Source: Gymnogyps californianus
Taxonomy: Eukaryota; Chordata; Aves; Accipitriformes; Cathartidae
Length of the DNA: 64,000 nucleotides
NCBI RefSeq assembly: GCF_018139145.2
Contig: NC_059481.1
Coordinates: 6,560,368-6,624,367 of the forward strand
Reading direction: 5' to 3'
Of this stretch, positions 27,713 to 40,200 are shown one piece after another (the stretch's first letter is position 1; every line of letters starts with the position of its first letter). Under the pieces are notes generated by a model. It was given only the letters and a program-made list of their open reading frames with translations, did no database searches and was not told the origin of the DNA. A program made the translations under genes and the position numbers.

Positions 27713-27756
27713 AATACTACTTTCAATACTTTCCTTTTTCAAAGTAGTATTGAAAG
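27713..27756. repeat. Compact inverted repeat with two alternative hairpins
   Basis: AATACTACTTT at 27713-27723 is the exact reverse complement of AAAGTAGTATT at 27741-27751. The overlapping CTTTCAATACT at 27720-27730 pairs with AGTATTGAAAG at 27746-27756. The segment can therefore form either of two mutually exclusive 11-bp stems. It lies in the KLF13 intron, and no function is implied. Confidence 0.8.
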
Positions 27757-30700
27757 GAACATCTTTACTATTTTGAAATTTACCAAATTATACATATATA
27801 CAAGCATGGCCTCTTTATCAACTATAACTGTTTTCCCTTGCATGCTGTGCCCATGTCTTCATTGCTTGCCTTTACAGAGCAGTCTAGTGCTAAAACCAGT
27901 TATGTCTAACTAAAGAATGTGGTTTATACATACGAATCATGCCAGAAGGGCTGCCCAGCAGCCACCATTTTCTCTATAAGTACTTTAAAAGCCTCTTGAC
28001 ATGTAAACCATTTTACTGTGTGAGTGATTCCTTAGCAGAGATTCTGAATTCTACAGGTCATACATATCATGTAAAAATGCAGTTGCTGTAAAGGTAGACA
28101 AGTTGTAGTAGAAAGATCCCTATTACTTGCCAAAACATAAATTACTAGTGCCTCAGGCACATTTATTCATGCTCTGCTACACTTCTTCATTTAAGAAGTG
28201 AGCTGGTCTGCTCTTTTGGGTGAGGAGAGGAAACCTGCTGGCCTTTCTGGCTTTTTGAGATGGTGCACCTGTTCCTTGCGTATGCAGGAGATCAGCTGAC
28301 CACACTTTGCATGCCCAAAGCACAGGGGCTAATGAAATACTCCAGAAAATACAGGATTTTACTGTGGCCAAAGATTTTTCAGGAGAAGCTTCCTGTGATG
28401 GAAAAGTTTTGTGAAATAGAATAGGAAATACATGTTATTTTAAACTATTACTGTGAAATTCTAAACAATATCCCTGCCATGTAAGTCTGCAGACTAGCTC
28501 CAAAACCCTATGCAGAAGACATAATTTTTACTTTGAAAAAGATCGTGGAAGTTCCCAGCTGTTCTTATTTCCATTTGGACTCTTCGTCAATCTAGTCCTA
28601 AATCTGGGAACTACAAAATGAGTTGAACCTGACTTCCTGTCCATGTTCCTAGCTCCTGCTGAGCACAACTCTGGCAGCCATGAGGGGTCTTGGGCTGGGA
28701 TTCAGGAACTGCAGTATGCAGAACTGCAAGATTCATAAACTTGAGTAATCAGGAGGTTCTGTTACAACAGACTGACTGTAAATAAAACCAATGAAAACAG
28801 GAATTGCAACTTCATGAGTTGTGCTGTATCCTGACTTAGCTTCAGGGGATTGAGATGATCCGACTATTGCTGTTACAGCTTGACAGTGCCAAACAGGACA
28901 GTTTATTATTTCTACAAAAGATGTGATGCACAAAGTACTTTGACCTTGAATTTCAGCCAATTCTTTGAAACTTGTTTCTACTTTCTTTTGAAAACAAAAG
29001 TTTTTACAGCTCAAGTTTAGCATTGTTACTCTTTGTGAATAATGGACAAATAAGAGAAAATTTTAGTCTTAGGAAAGATGATACATCATTACACTGCACA
29101 CAAACAGGTATGTGTTTACCATTTTTTGCAGAAGATATGTAACCTCAGCACTGTAAAGTTGTATACACAGTGCTGTCTGCATGCTCATAGATGCACGTTT
29201 GTAAATCACCTTTTCAGTGTAACCCCTCTGTTATGCTACTCAAGGCTGTAAATGCTGTTAAGAGAATAAATTCACCACTCCAGGTGAGGCAGCTAGGGCC
29301 TGTTCCCATGCCTTAATATATGGGAGAAGGAACTGGACACAAGGAATGTCCACACAGAAAGTAACACAGAAGCTGGAAGGATGAAAGTTGATTATTCAGT
29401 GACTACTGCTGTGTCAGTGGAGTTCTGTACAGATGGTAAGAAGCTGCAACTGTGTTTTATACTCAGAAGAGTCAAACACAAGCTTGACTTAGGAACTTAG
29501 GACCGGTTAGATATTTAAAAAGAATTAGATATTAAAAAAACCAAAGGTGGTCTGATTTCAAGTGAAAAACAGTTGTGCAGTGGAAGTGACTGTTGTTCTT
29601 ACTGTATTTGTCCATGAAACTGCAACGAATGTACTCAAATGAAAAGTGTGCTAGCACAATCACTTGTTCGTAGAGAGAATACCACAGAACTTGCAGAGCA
29701 CCCATGAGAATGTTACAGCCTCTTTACAACTACTTAGTTGAGAAAACAGTTAAGTGGTAACTTGAATTTCTTTGCAAATGAGAGTGGAGCTCAGTTCCTC
29801 CAAAGCATTCAAAGAAGAAAAACTACCAAGTGTATCAATCACATCAGTTCCTTGCCTTTCTGCAAGAAATTCATCTAAACATCTAAAAAACCAATTTTCA
29901 TGCTAACACCAGAAAAACATAGTTTATACCAAATGAGTTTGAGTCTCTTGCAAACAACAGTGGTCACATCCAGTTTATGGTGTATATGTATAATACAGAA
30001 ATGTAAAGTGTAACTTGGATGTGTCCAAGGGTACGCTATACACAAGACCCGAGTTGGCTCATGGAAAGACGCTTTAAGCAAATATACGCAGAGAAGTGCA
30101 GCACAAGTGTCATATGCTTCTCCAAAACAATTAGTCTGTAACTCACCCACAAGTACTAAACCTTAGCGGCACAAAGCAGGGTATTGATAATATATCCTCA
30201 GAAAGTATAGCTGCTTTTCCAAGACTTCATTACAAAAGCAAAGCACCAGCCAGACAGCATTCTCTCAGACCTTTTTTGTAACCTATTAGATTCTTAATGA
30301 CAAAAAATAAATTTTAGTAATTTTTGCCTTAGTGACAAAAAATAATCTAGTGATTTGTACATTCAAAAGGGAGTAGTCCATTCCATACAAAAATTGAATT
30401 ATGTTCCTGTAAACAGTCTATAAGAACACCAGTCAAGTTAAGGACAAAAGAAGAGAAGGATTCTTTCACTGAGAAGTTTGGTGTTAGACTGAGAGGGGGG
30501 AAAGTACTCAAATCCTTATTATTATCCTATCAAGCATAGTGAAAGAGCTGAACTATGACTTTTTTATGTTATAGAGCCCTAAAATTTCAAGGAATTAACA
30601 GTAGCCTATTAAACAATCTCATTTTAAATAATGGGGAAGAGAAAAGTAAGTATCAAGTGAAAGATGTAAGTTTAAAATAGTGTATCATTAAAAGAGATTA

Positions 30701-33700
30701 TTTTGGTTTGATAAGGTCAGTGATACTGTTTTCTCCAGAGGCAACACTACTCAAAAAAATCACATGCAGAAATGCAGAGAGAACAGGTGAGTTCTACATG
30801 GCTTTTCACCAGTAAGCAATGTTAGCAAAAAAGTCTCTAAAAATGAATAGCCCTTCACCATCTAAGATCTTGTGGTATGACTCAGGTGAGAGTTTACGCT
30901 TGGAGAGAAAAGACATGTTTGCTTAGTCCACACTGCTTACCAGAAACACTGGTCAATTCCATATACTGAAGCTAAGGTAAGAAACAGAATGACAAAATGT
31001 TCTGTTCTTTTTTGTTTTTTAAAGAAAAGAACACCCCTTTGGGGACTGCCTGAAACTTTGCTTAGAAGATGATGGTGCTGAACGTCTGTACTTTGACAAG
31101 CAGTGTTTAAAAGCTGTTTCTCATTACAGCTTTGTCTCTGCATTACATAATGAGAGCTTCATAAATTACCACCTTAGTATAAGGTATCTGACAATCATGT
31201 TCCTAAACACATTTTATCTGTATGTTTCCGAGCTGTAGAAGTCTGGGACAAGGTTCATGGTAAAGCATTTGTGCCAGCTGTTGTACAATATTTGCTTACT
31301 TCAGTGAGCACAGCAAAGATGACATTGTAATCTACCCGACCATCTCATCCTCTGAAAGCTACCAATGAGACTTGTTGATTAAAATAGCTCCCCAGAAGTT
31401 AGACTTCTACATTTAAACTCCAAGCTCCAACAGATGCTGGCTTAAATCATGCCTGATTTGGTCAATGAGATGGTGCCATTAATGATACTGTCCCACAGAC
31501 TGAAAGGAGATGCCAACACAACAAAACTCACGGAAGCTGGAAGCAAAACATAGAAAAATGGTGAAAGGGTCTTTCAGCATGGATAATTACCCCAATCTTG
31601 TGTGATATCTGAACTCCCTTGCAGATGAGATGTTAAGAAAGCTGTGGAATATAACCATAGTAGAAAGAATCGTGAGTAGCATTGTGTTCCCACAACATTC
31701 AGCTACACTTCCACTAGTATATCTGCGCTTCTACAGGTCTTTCATAAGTCATCATATCAGGATTACAGATGAATTGTGATACATGTGTACAGTTTCCTTT
31801 TACTTTAACAGTTTTAAACAGATTTTTATGGTGTAAATATCACAATTCTCTTCAGTTGTTCTTTGGACTTAAGAGTTTGCAGGTTATGTGGGATCTATAC
31901 TATAGATGAAACTGACCAGAAAGTAATGGGTCTGAATGCCATAGATAGATGCCAAACCTGTAAAATACCTTCAGTAGCATCTGTTAAAACTCACTGTTAT
32001 GAATTGAGATACTTCTTGTCTTAAAGTTACTGTTTCAGGCCCTCTACAAACTCTGGCAGCTATCATACCTGTCTGCCATTTGAAAACTTACCTTTTCAAC
32101 AGTATAAGTTATTCTGCAGAGCAGGTAAGAGCTGGAGATAGTGGGAAGAGGGAGAATCCTCCCTCCAGGCAGCATGTCCCACTATTTGAGCAATGCTGAG
32201 TTAATCTACCTACCCGCAACAGCCCTATTCCCCCTTCAAAGCCTCACCAGCACATGAAGGAGGGACAGAATCAGGGTTCACCATGAGCGATCTTTAACCA
32301 TGTGCAAAAACATTTTAATGTACATTATCAATGCAATGCTTACTATATGTGCAGGTGGTGGAGAGAGGAAGTGGTTTCTTTCCAAATGAAACACAAAATT
32401 CTGTGCTTAAAAAAAAAAAGTTTCCTTATTAGGGACAGTGACAGATTTTTTTTTTTTAAGACAAGGGGTAGGTGATTAGCTAGAGATAGTCTTACCTCTC
32501 ATATCATATAGCTTGAAGTAAAACTGCTTCTATTAAATTCACACCATAGCATCTATTAAACCCATGGTGCAGAATTACTTTGTCCCATGACCAAGTTCTA
32601 CATCTTTTCAGCCGTTTGTTGAAAAAATGAGCTTCTAAATCCATTTCTTATAGGTGTTTTTATGCTAATAATACTGTGTAGGGGCATCTATAAATTCCAA
32701 AGCATTAGCTTTTCTGTTTGCTCATAATTTTGCTCATACACTTCTATTTAAGCTAGAATTTGGTGCATATGTTGCCAGTCTGAGAAAGACTACTTCTAAA
32801 ACGTTAGTGAGAAGAATTCAGTTGTTTCCAAGAATGATGAAAGTTGGGGGAAATGGAAGGTGCAAATACTGTACATCTCTGCACAAAGGGGAAAAAATGT
32901 ATCAATGAGAATCCTGGCAGAGATGTAATCCTTTGGGGTATCTACGAAATTCAGTTTTGTTTTTGCCATTTTCTGAGAATTTAAAAAGCATACTTTGCAA
33001 ATACACTCTGGATTTATTATACAATAAGACTAGCTATCTGCCAACATTCTATTGGAACTGCTTGTATGAACATATATACACTAAATGGAAATTTCCATTG
33101 ACTTAGAGGGGCTTTCAGTGCTCTATTAAGAGCTTCACATGCATGCATAAGAAAGCTGCATACAATTCACATTGGTCTTGGAAAATATGTCAATTGCCAG
33201 AAGAATCAAAAACTGCCAAGGCAACCATGTATTAATGCTAGTCTGCAGCCTTTCTGCTGGCATTTAAAAGAAATTGCAAATTTAAATTCAGTAAGACCCT
33301 AAAATATATAACAAGAATTAGTCTGTGGTTCAGTGAGATTTTAGCAGCATCCCTGTTCATAGTTATTATAGCAGGATCCTAAACTACCAGATTAAGAACG
33401 CAGGAAGGCCCCATATGCACCGTAAGGTTTTGCAAGAATCTATAAAGCCACAGTCTAGTATATAAATTTCTACCAATGTAATTTCGTTTATTTACCCCCA
33501 AATTGCAAAACGAATATTTCTCTGATCTAATAACAAACAGCTCACCATTTCAGCAAAATTTTGCAGGAAACATCTGAAGATTGACTAGGCTGTCATGTTC
33601 TAACCCTTCTCAGCTGGCTCCATTGTAAGTTCCTCTAGTGGAAATACTGACAGCTGTTTAGTTTAAGAAGCTCAGTACATCCTTTTTGGCTGCTGTACCT

Positions 33701-34610
33701 CAGCTGGTCTTACTCTGGAACTAAGTGGTTAGCATTTCTGCCTCTCTCCTTGACCAGTTTTAAAAGCTACTGTTGAAGGCAGTAAAGGCTACATAACCAG
33801 CATACCCATTCTGCTTGTGTATTTGCTGTCCAGGGACACTCTAGCTGGCTGCAGGACCAAAGCAGACGGAAAGCTGCAAAATGCATAGCAGCAACACAGT
33901 GCTCTCTCGCGTGAATTTTTCAGGTGCCTCTATTCCAAAAACTCATATAACTTGTAACCAAATAATAGAGAGCAGCCTGGTAGAAATATAGCGTGCAATA
34001 AATCTAAGATAGCTTACTGATGCATTGACTGCAATGTCAACAGATACACAGCCACAAATATTTTGCCTGTAATTCCTGAGAGCACTACAAAAGTGCTGTA
34101 ACTGATTACAGAAAATCTTGTCCTTGCACTAGAGGTCATTTCAGGATATGCTCACTTTAATACCATTTGACTTGTGCCAAGTTCCTGGTTAGTAAATGCT
34201 TTTTATGTTAGGGCTGCAAAAAAGCTTCTGAGGTCGTTTTTCTACCAGTAACTACAATGGTGGCACTCTGAACTTTTAAAGACTTTTCTTTTATATTAAG
34301 TGGAGGGCCTGTAAGATCTGCTGAATCTGCAAGACCTGAAAAATACAGGATATGTGTGTCTGACTTCAGTGCCTGCACTTAAATAACCCACATTGTCTAG
34401 CTATTGTTAAACTGAACACAGCAAGATAATGATCTCACTGCCCATGCAAATCTACCTAATAAAAGCCAAGTGGGTAACAAAGGAAAAAAAGTATATCTAT
34501 AGAAATTCTACAGAAAGGACCCTTCAAAGGTTGTCCTGCATTTGAACAGCAGAATATTTATTTGGCTCTGTCAGCATTGACTTCCAAACAGCTGATCCGA
34601 GATTGGAAGG

Positions 34611-34672
34611 GGGCAGGGGGGAAGTTGGAACGTGCTTAACTGGGCAGGGGGGAAGTTGGAACATGCTTAACT
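34611..34672. repeat. 31-bp tandem duplication, two copies
   Basis: The unit begins GGGCAGGGGGGAAGTTGG and ends GCTTAACT. Copy 1 is 34611-34641 and copy 2 is 34642-34672. They differ at one base (CGTGC versus CATGC), so this looks like a recent duplication in the intron. Confidence 0.95.
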
Positions 34673-35920
34673 TACAGAACAGAATTAGAAACCACATGTC
34701 CAATATAAACAAGTTCCATGTTTCTGCTCTTGAATGTGCGATAACCATGTTCAGGTAGACAATAACACAATGCAACAGTTGTATTTTAAATGGTTAAAGG
34801 TGCCTTCTTTTCAGATGAAATCCAATTGTGAGTTTGTTTCATAAAGAACTCCAGTTTAGCAAAAGATTTGTTTATGCACAACTCATGTCACATACAAATA
34901 CCTTCCAGTGTCCTGCAGAGAATTGTGTGCTACTGCAGAAAAATCTTCTACAGATCATTCAGAACACTTTTTCCATAAGGCTGTGATTAATTTCTAATAC
35001 AAACACACCTATCAATTGCAATTGTCCATTCATTAAAAAGATTGTTTGCTAGTTTACTCCAGACTATCTGTAAGGCTTAGGTCTTGCTACTGAGAAGGAA
35101 AGTGCTGCTACTGGCATCCAGGATGAGGAAAACAACTGGAAGGTGATCCATCCTCACTACTTCCAATATTAGTAGGTCTCATTACACTTGGACCCGAGTA
35201 CCACCTCCATGCTAAAAGGAAGATGTTTTGTGGAAAGAGAATTCTGTGAAGTTTCTGATTTTCTACTAGATACCCAAAGTTTTCACGGTGTAGAAAAAAG
35301 GCAGTCCCTGAACACTATATTCTGTGAATGATGTTGACTGGAACAGCCATATTGTAGTTGGGGTATTTTTTGTTAATTACCCTCTGCTCGACTACAGTAA
35401 GATCACAGGTTGCACAGGTTGGCAACTCACTGCCTGAGCTAGACTCGTCTCAGTAACTGTCTTGGTCTCAGTAAAATGGAAGTCACAAATGGATTCATTT
35501 TCTTTCCGGACATTTTTTTTTCCTGGTTTATTGAGCGTGTTTGTGCAACACAACATAACCATGTGTGTCCCCTCAGATTCAAAGCAACGCTCATTTGTCT
35601 TTTAAACAGATTGTCATCTTCCTCTTCCCTCCTCACTCAGCAAAAACAAGCAAAGGAAAAGTGGGGAAAAATTATGGAGAGAGAATATTTAGCTATGCTG
35701 ATTATACCTGTTTCAAAGATAATGGTGAAGAGGGAAAAAGAAGACAGAGTATTTTTCATAGTAGACACTCTCTCCATCACAGTTATGACAATGATAAGTA
35801 CAGCTTTGCTTTAAAGGCTTTATTAGCTACAATACCTAAACTCTGTTAATTGTTATCAGAAGCTTTATTTCTGTGACTTCTGCATAATTAGTATCTCGGT
35901 AAAGACTGGGGAGAAAAAGG

Positions 35921-35987
35921 AGGGGAGGGGAGGGAAGGGAAGGGAAGGGAAGGGAACGGAACGGAACGGAACGGAACGGAAGGGAAG
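35921..35987. repeat. Two-phase pentanucleotide repeat
   Basis: A tract of GGGAA units passes into five GGAAC units and returns to GGAAG. The block switch in unit sequence suggests that a point variant arose and then spread by slippage. It lies in the KLF13 intron and is likely polymorphic in length. Confidence 0.95.
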
Positions 35988-38900
35988 CCTTTCACAGAAA
36001 AACCTGTATAACAGTCAGAAGATCAGTTCTCTCTAGTAGCTAATACTACTCAAGTGTGTGGTAAATACCGATGTCAGCCAGTTGGATTCTCCATGCAACC
36101 AGTTTAACCCTAACTCTTTTGCAGCTGAATTAACTGAATCCTATTATTCAATCCTGAACCAGTCAGGTAAAAGGAGTGAGTAGGAGTAGTTCTGCCTTTC
36201 TTCCTGACTTCAGCTCCTTTTGAAAAAATGTAAGTTTTAACACTTGCTTATTTTTTAAGAAATTTATGCCCTGTGTTTATTGCAAAGTTTTTAACATTAA
36301 GAGACAACATATATATTGCTTATTTGTTATCTTCAGTGAACATAGATGGTTTGATCTAGGCTTAGGATCAATACTTTTAACTAATAACTTTATTCTTTGG
36401 AATTGCACATTAGGGTGAGGACTTAGGGCTGTAAATGAAGTTGTTTTATGTTTTCAACTGACTCATTTTTTTGATGTGTTGAAGCTTTCCTAGAGGAAGT
36501 AAGAAAGGAGTTGCGGAGCTCTTTCAGAGCAAACAAAAACAATGCTTTGCAGTTTTGTATTGTTTTTAAAAATACAGGCTTATTAAAAGACACTTAAGAC
36601 CATTAGTTTTCAGAAAAATGCAGGAGCAGGCTGCTGAACTATTTAACACTGAGAAAGAATGCTTATGGCTCAGGCTGGAAAGACAACTGTTTCATGAGGC
36701 TGGCATTTGAAGCTGTCCTGAAGCTACTATTTGAGCCCATCTCAGAGGAACACCTTAGAGAAAAGATTTTCATGCGCTCAGCAAAGAGAGGAGGTGGAAG
36801 GCAGTAGAAGAGCATTATGGGACAAAACAGCCTAGAGGCACCCTGGAGCTTTTTGATAATCTGGGTGTACGCTCATGATAGTGAGTTAGGCATGCAGAGC
36901 CAGCTAGCTGTTTCTAGGTTTTAACACAAGAAGTCAAAAACAGGAGGCCCGGCCACTAAAACTGAAATTGCTCAGCAACATGTAGAGGGCCAAATTCACT
37001 TAATCTGTACTCTTGTCTGTGGGAAATCAGCATTGGGGAAAGGCCTTTCCAATTTCCTCTGGCATCCTGTTCAGAGGGAGTGGAGCTTCCCATTCAGTCC
37101 TGGCATCCAGAGCAGCCCAACTGGCAGCTCAGAGGATGGATTCAACCAGTGATACCTACTCTTTTCATCCTGCCCTACACAAGAGCAATCTGCAGCCCTG
37201 TTTTGCTCTGCTCTCTTGAGTGGCACAGGAGGCATTAGATTAAGTTTCTCCTCTTGTAATCTTCTCCTGTAAAGGCTTGGGTCTTCACAAACACTGTCTG
37301 CTTGCCACACACATGCATGTGCACCCCTTCTAGAGTCACTGTGTGCCTACAGGCAAGCTAAAGGAAACCCGAGCCAAGTCTAGTCCACATTTTTTAGCTA
37401 ACCAGCCAAGTTTCTGGTAATTGCCAGGTGCTAAAATGGAAGATAAACTTTATTTCACTGATATGTGAACCTGCACATTGGTTAATCAGTTTCTTCAGAC
37501 GCACACAGGTAGCATTTTGATTCAGACCAACTTCAAGGAAGTTGTGCTTTACTGCTGCATTTTGAGTTAATGTAGTCAGAGCAAATCAGATGTACTAGAA
37601 CTGAAAGTGAAAACCAACCTCCTGTTTAAAACATATTATCTGTACTTTATATAAAGGCCTCTTTACCAACCTAAACACAGGCCAAATACTACTCTGATTT
37701 CTCCAGCCTAATCGTTATGCTGTTATCACACTTGTCATAGTGAGGTCTGATTGCTTTATTTCTCAGATTGCTTTCAAATACTAAATACATTATGAATTTC
37801 TCCCTCTTCACATACCCCAGTTACAAAGTCATCAGAAAAATTTTGCTTGGGGAAACAAGGTATAATAACTGAGAGGAAAAAAGGGTACACAAGTTAAAAA
37901 CTAACCTTTTTCATATGGGTTCATTAGTGCTGTCCTCAAAAATGTGATTATAGAGATTTAATGTAAAGTAATGGAAATTTCTTTACAAGGGAATGGAAAT
38001 GAGTCAGTCTTTTCTATCTGTTTCAATTCAGCTAATATTTCATGAATAAGGGTTAGACTACAAAGAACAACAGATACCAAACAACATATTCTCCATAACT
38101 GCAAGGTTAAGCAGGCTGAATACATAGCTGCCCAAGCTCACTCTGCTAGCTAGAGACCAACAAATGTCTTGACCACTTTCTCTTGCATGAGTCCTAACCT
38201 GATATCTATGAGCAAGGATAATATAATTAGGATGGCCGCCTCTTCTTCCTGTGCCCCAACAGCCATATAGAAGTCAGCTAGTTTAGCAATAGTACAGAGG
38301 AGCCACTGTTAAGCCATCTGGCCCCCAAGTTTGTTTCACTGCAAGACTCTATCATAGTAAGACTGCAGACTGAGACTGGTGCCCACATCTCCTTAGCTTA
38401 TGCTAATTTGTACAAACACTTTCAGCTCTGATGACTGAAAAGCTGTTTCTGCATTATGATGTACTGCTTAGTGAGTAAAACTAGTAAGTTTAGAAGGACA
38501 TTTCAATGGAATTAAATGAAGGTTTATTTTGTGCTTTCTCTGTGTTCATGATGGCATGCTAATGAAGATGGCTAAAAGCTCGAGAGGTCACAGTGATTTG
38601 GGGTGGGGGGCTGCAAGACATAGGATTCTTGTGATCCCTGCCCAAAATCCAGTCAGTTTTTCTCTACATATAAATATGTAGTATAATGCAATTAAGTTGG
38701 GGCTTTCTACAACTTCTCAGAACATAGCGGTCCTGGACAATGCTTTATGAGGTTGTAGCCTGTAGATGGCTATTAGGCTCTGCACTGTCTCTCTCTTCCC
38801 ACTGGTGCATCAAAAGAGACAAACTGGTTTCCAGTGACTCCAGAGAATTTCCAAACCTTCCTAGTGACCCCATGCTGAAAACCTGCTTAGAGGAAGGAGA

Positions 38901-40107
38901 ACTTTGTCATGTAAATGGTTTATCTGATTTTCTGAAAGTCCTTTGCCTTTAGGAATTTTCTCAGGAGTGGAGAGGATTTTTAAAACTGGTGTGCCACTGA
39001 AATTTTTGTATCAATGGGATCAACAAAGCTTGGGACAAACAGGGTGCTGCATCTGTGGATCACAACACAGCTTCTGAGGTTCACAGGAACCTCAGTGGAA
39101 AAGAATTTGGACTTGACCTCTACCCACTGACACTAAATATAACCTTCTGGTAAACATTAAAACTTCAAGGGCTTTGTGGCTGATGATCACGTTGAACTCC
39201 AGGACATCCAGTGAGAGAGTAGGGTGGAAAACATAAACATGAAAAGAAATGTAGGGGGAGGGGAAGGGAAGGGTCTGAAAGCTGGTGGAGAGAACAGCAA
39301 AGATTTTGGTGACTAATGTTTTCTGCCTGGTTCGAGGGTTTGTCGATTTAATAAAGATGAAGCATTCATAAGGCTGAGACAGCTTAACTGTTAGTGTACC
39401 AAACACAAGAAACTATGGATTGCTCTAGCACATTATGTTCTAATAGAGAACTTCATTCTAAAACACTGTACTCGGAGCAAGGCCCTAAGGACAAAAGGCA
39501 GATGCTGCTTCCTTGGCTGTTCCATCTTGTTTCTTCTGCTTTAAATACGATAATTAGCAATCTTCTGCACTATGGTTTTTGCTTTGGACATTTGAGCACT
39601 GAAATCTGACTATAACTATCAGAAGGTTTTCACACAGGGCACCAAACAGCTGGAAAATAGTACCAGCTTTCAGTTCCTACCAATGCAGGCTGGATTTGAC
39701 CCAATAGTACTTGGAAGGCTCTGTATCTCTTTGCCACACCCTAAGCTCAATGATCTAGTCTATCCTTCCTCCAAGCATGAAAAGCAAAGCCTTCAGTTTC
39801 TGAGCACAGTAGCAGACAAGGACAAGCAAGTTTCTAAAGCAGGTCACAAACTGCACTATTCAAATATCTCTAGCACTATCATCAGTATCTTCTAGCCTGC
39901 AGTACTGTTCTTAGCCTTCAGTTCACTCCTAAATACCAGCTCATCTAGTCATACAGCACATGGAGGAAGTTCCACTCCATAGCAGAAGTTTTTGGTTTTT
40001 TCTTAGTGAAGAGGTTTGGGAGTTACTGGGGTAGCTGTTTAAAGCACCTTGCATGTGTACTTGGAGTACTTTCACCACTGCTTGGTGAGGTGGATAGCCA
40101 TCAGCCT

Positions 40108-40200
40108 ATCCGTTTGACAAATGGGCAGACTGATGTGTACATGTTACTTAACTAGTTCAGGATCACTGGAAAGCAGAGAAGACCCAAAACCCTTGTTCTA
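40108..40200 (-). mobile_element. Ancient MIR-like SINE fragment, reverse orientation
   Basis: Read on the plus strand, the segment follows the complement of MIR: TTGACAAATGGGCAGACTGA, then GTTACTTAACTAGTTCAGGA, then AAGCAGAGAAGACCCAAAAC. This is the ordered series 'ACAGATGAGGAAACTGAGG ... AAGTGACTTGCCCAAGG ... AGAACCCAGG' in degraded form. It lies in the KLF13 intron about 2.2 kb from exon 1. Confidence 0.65.
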
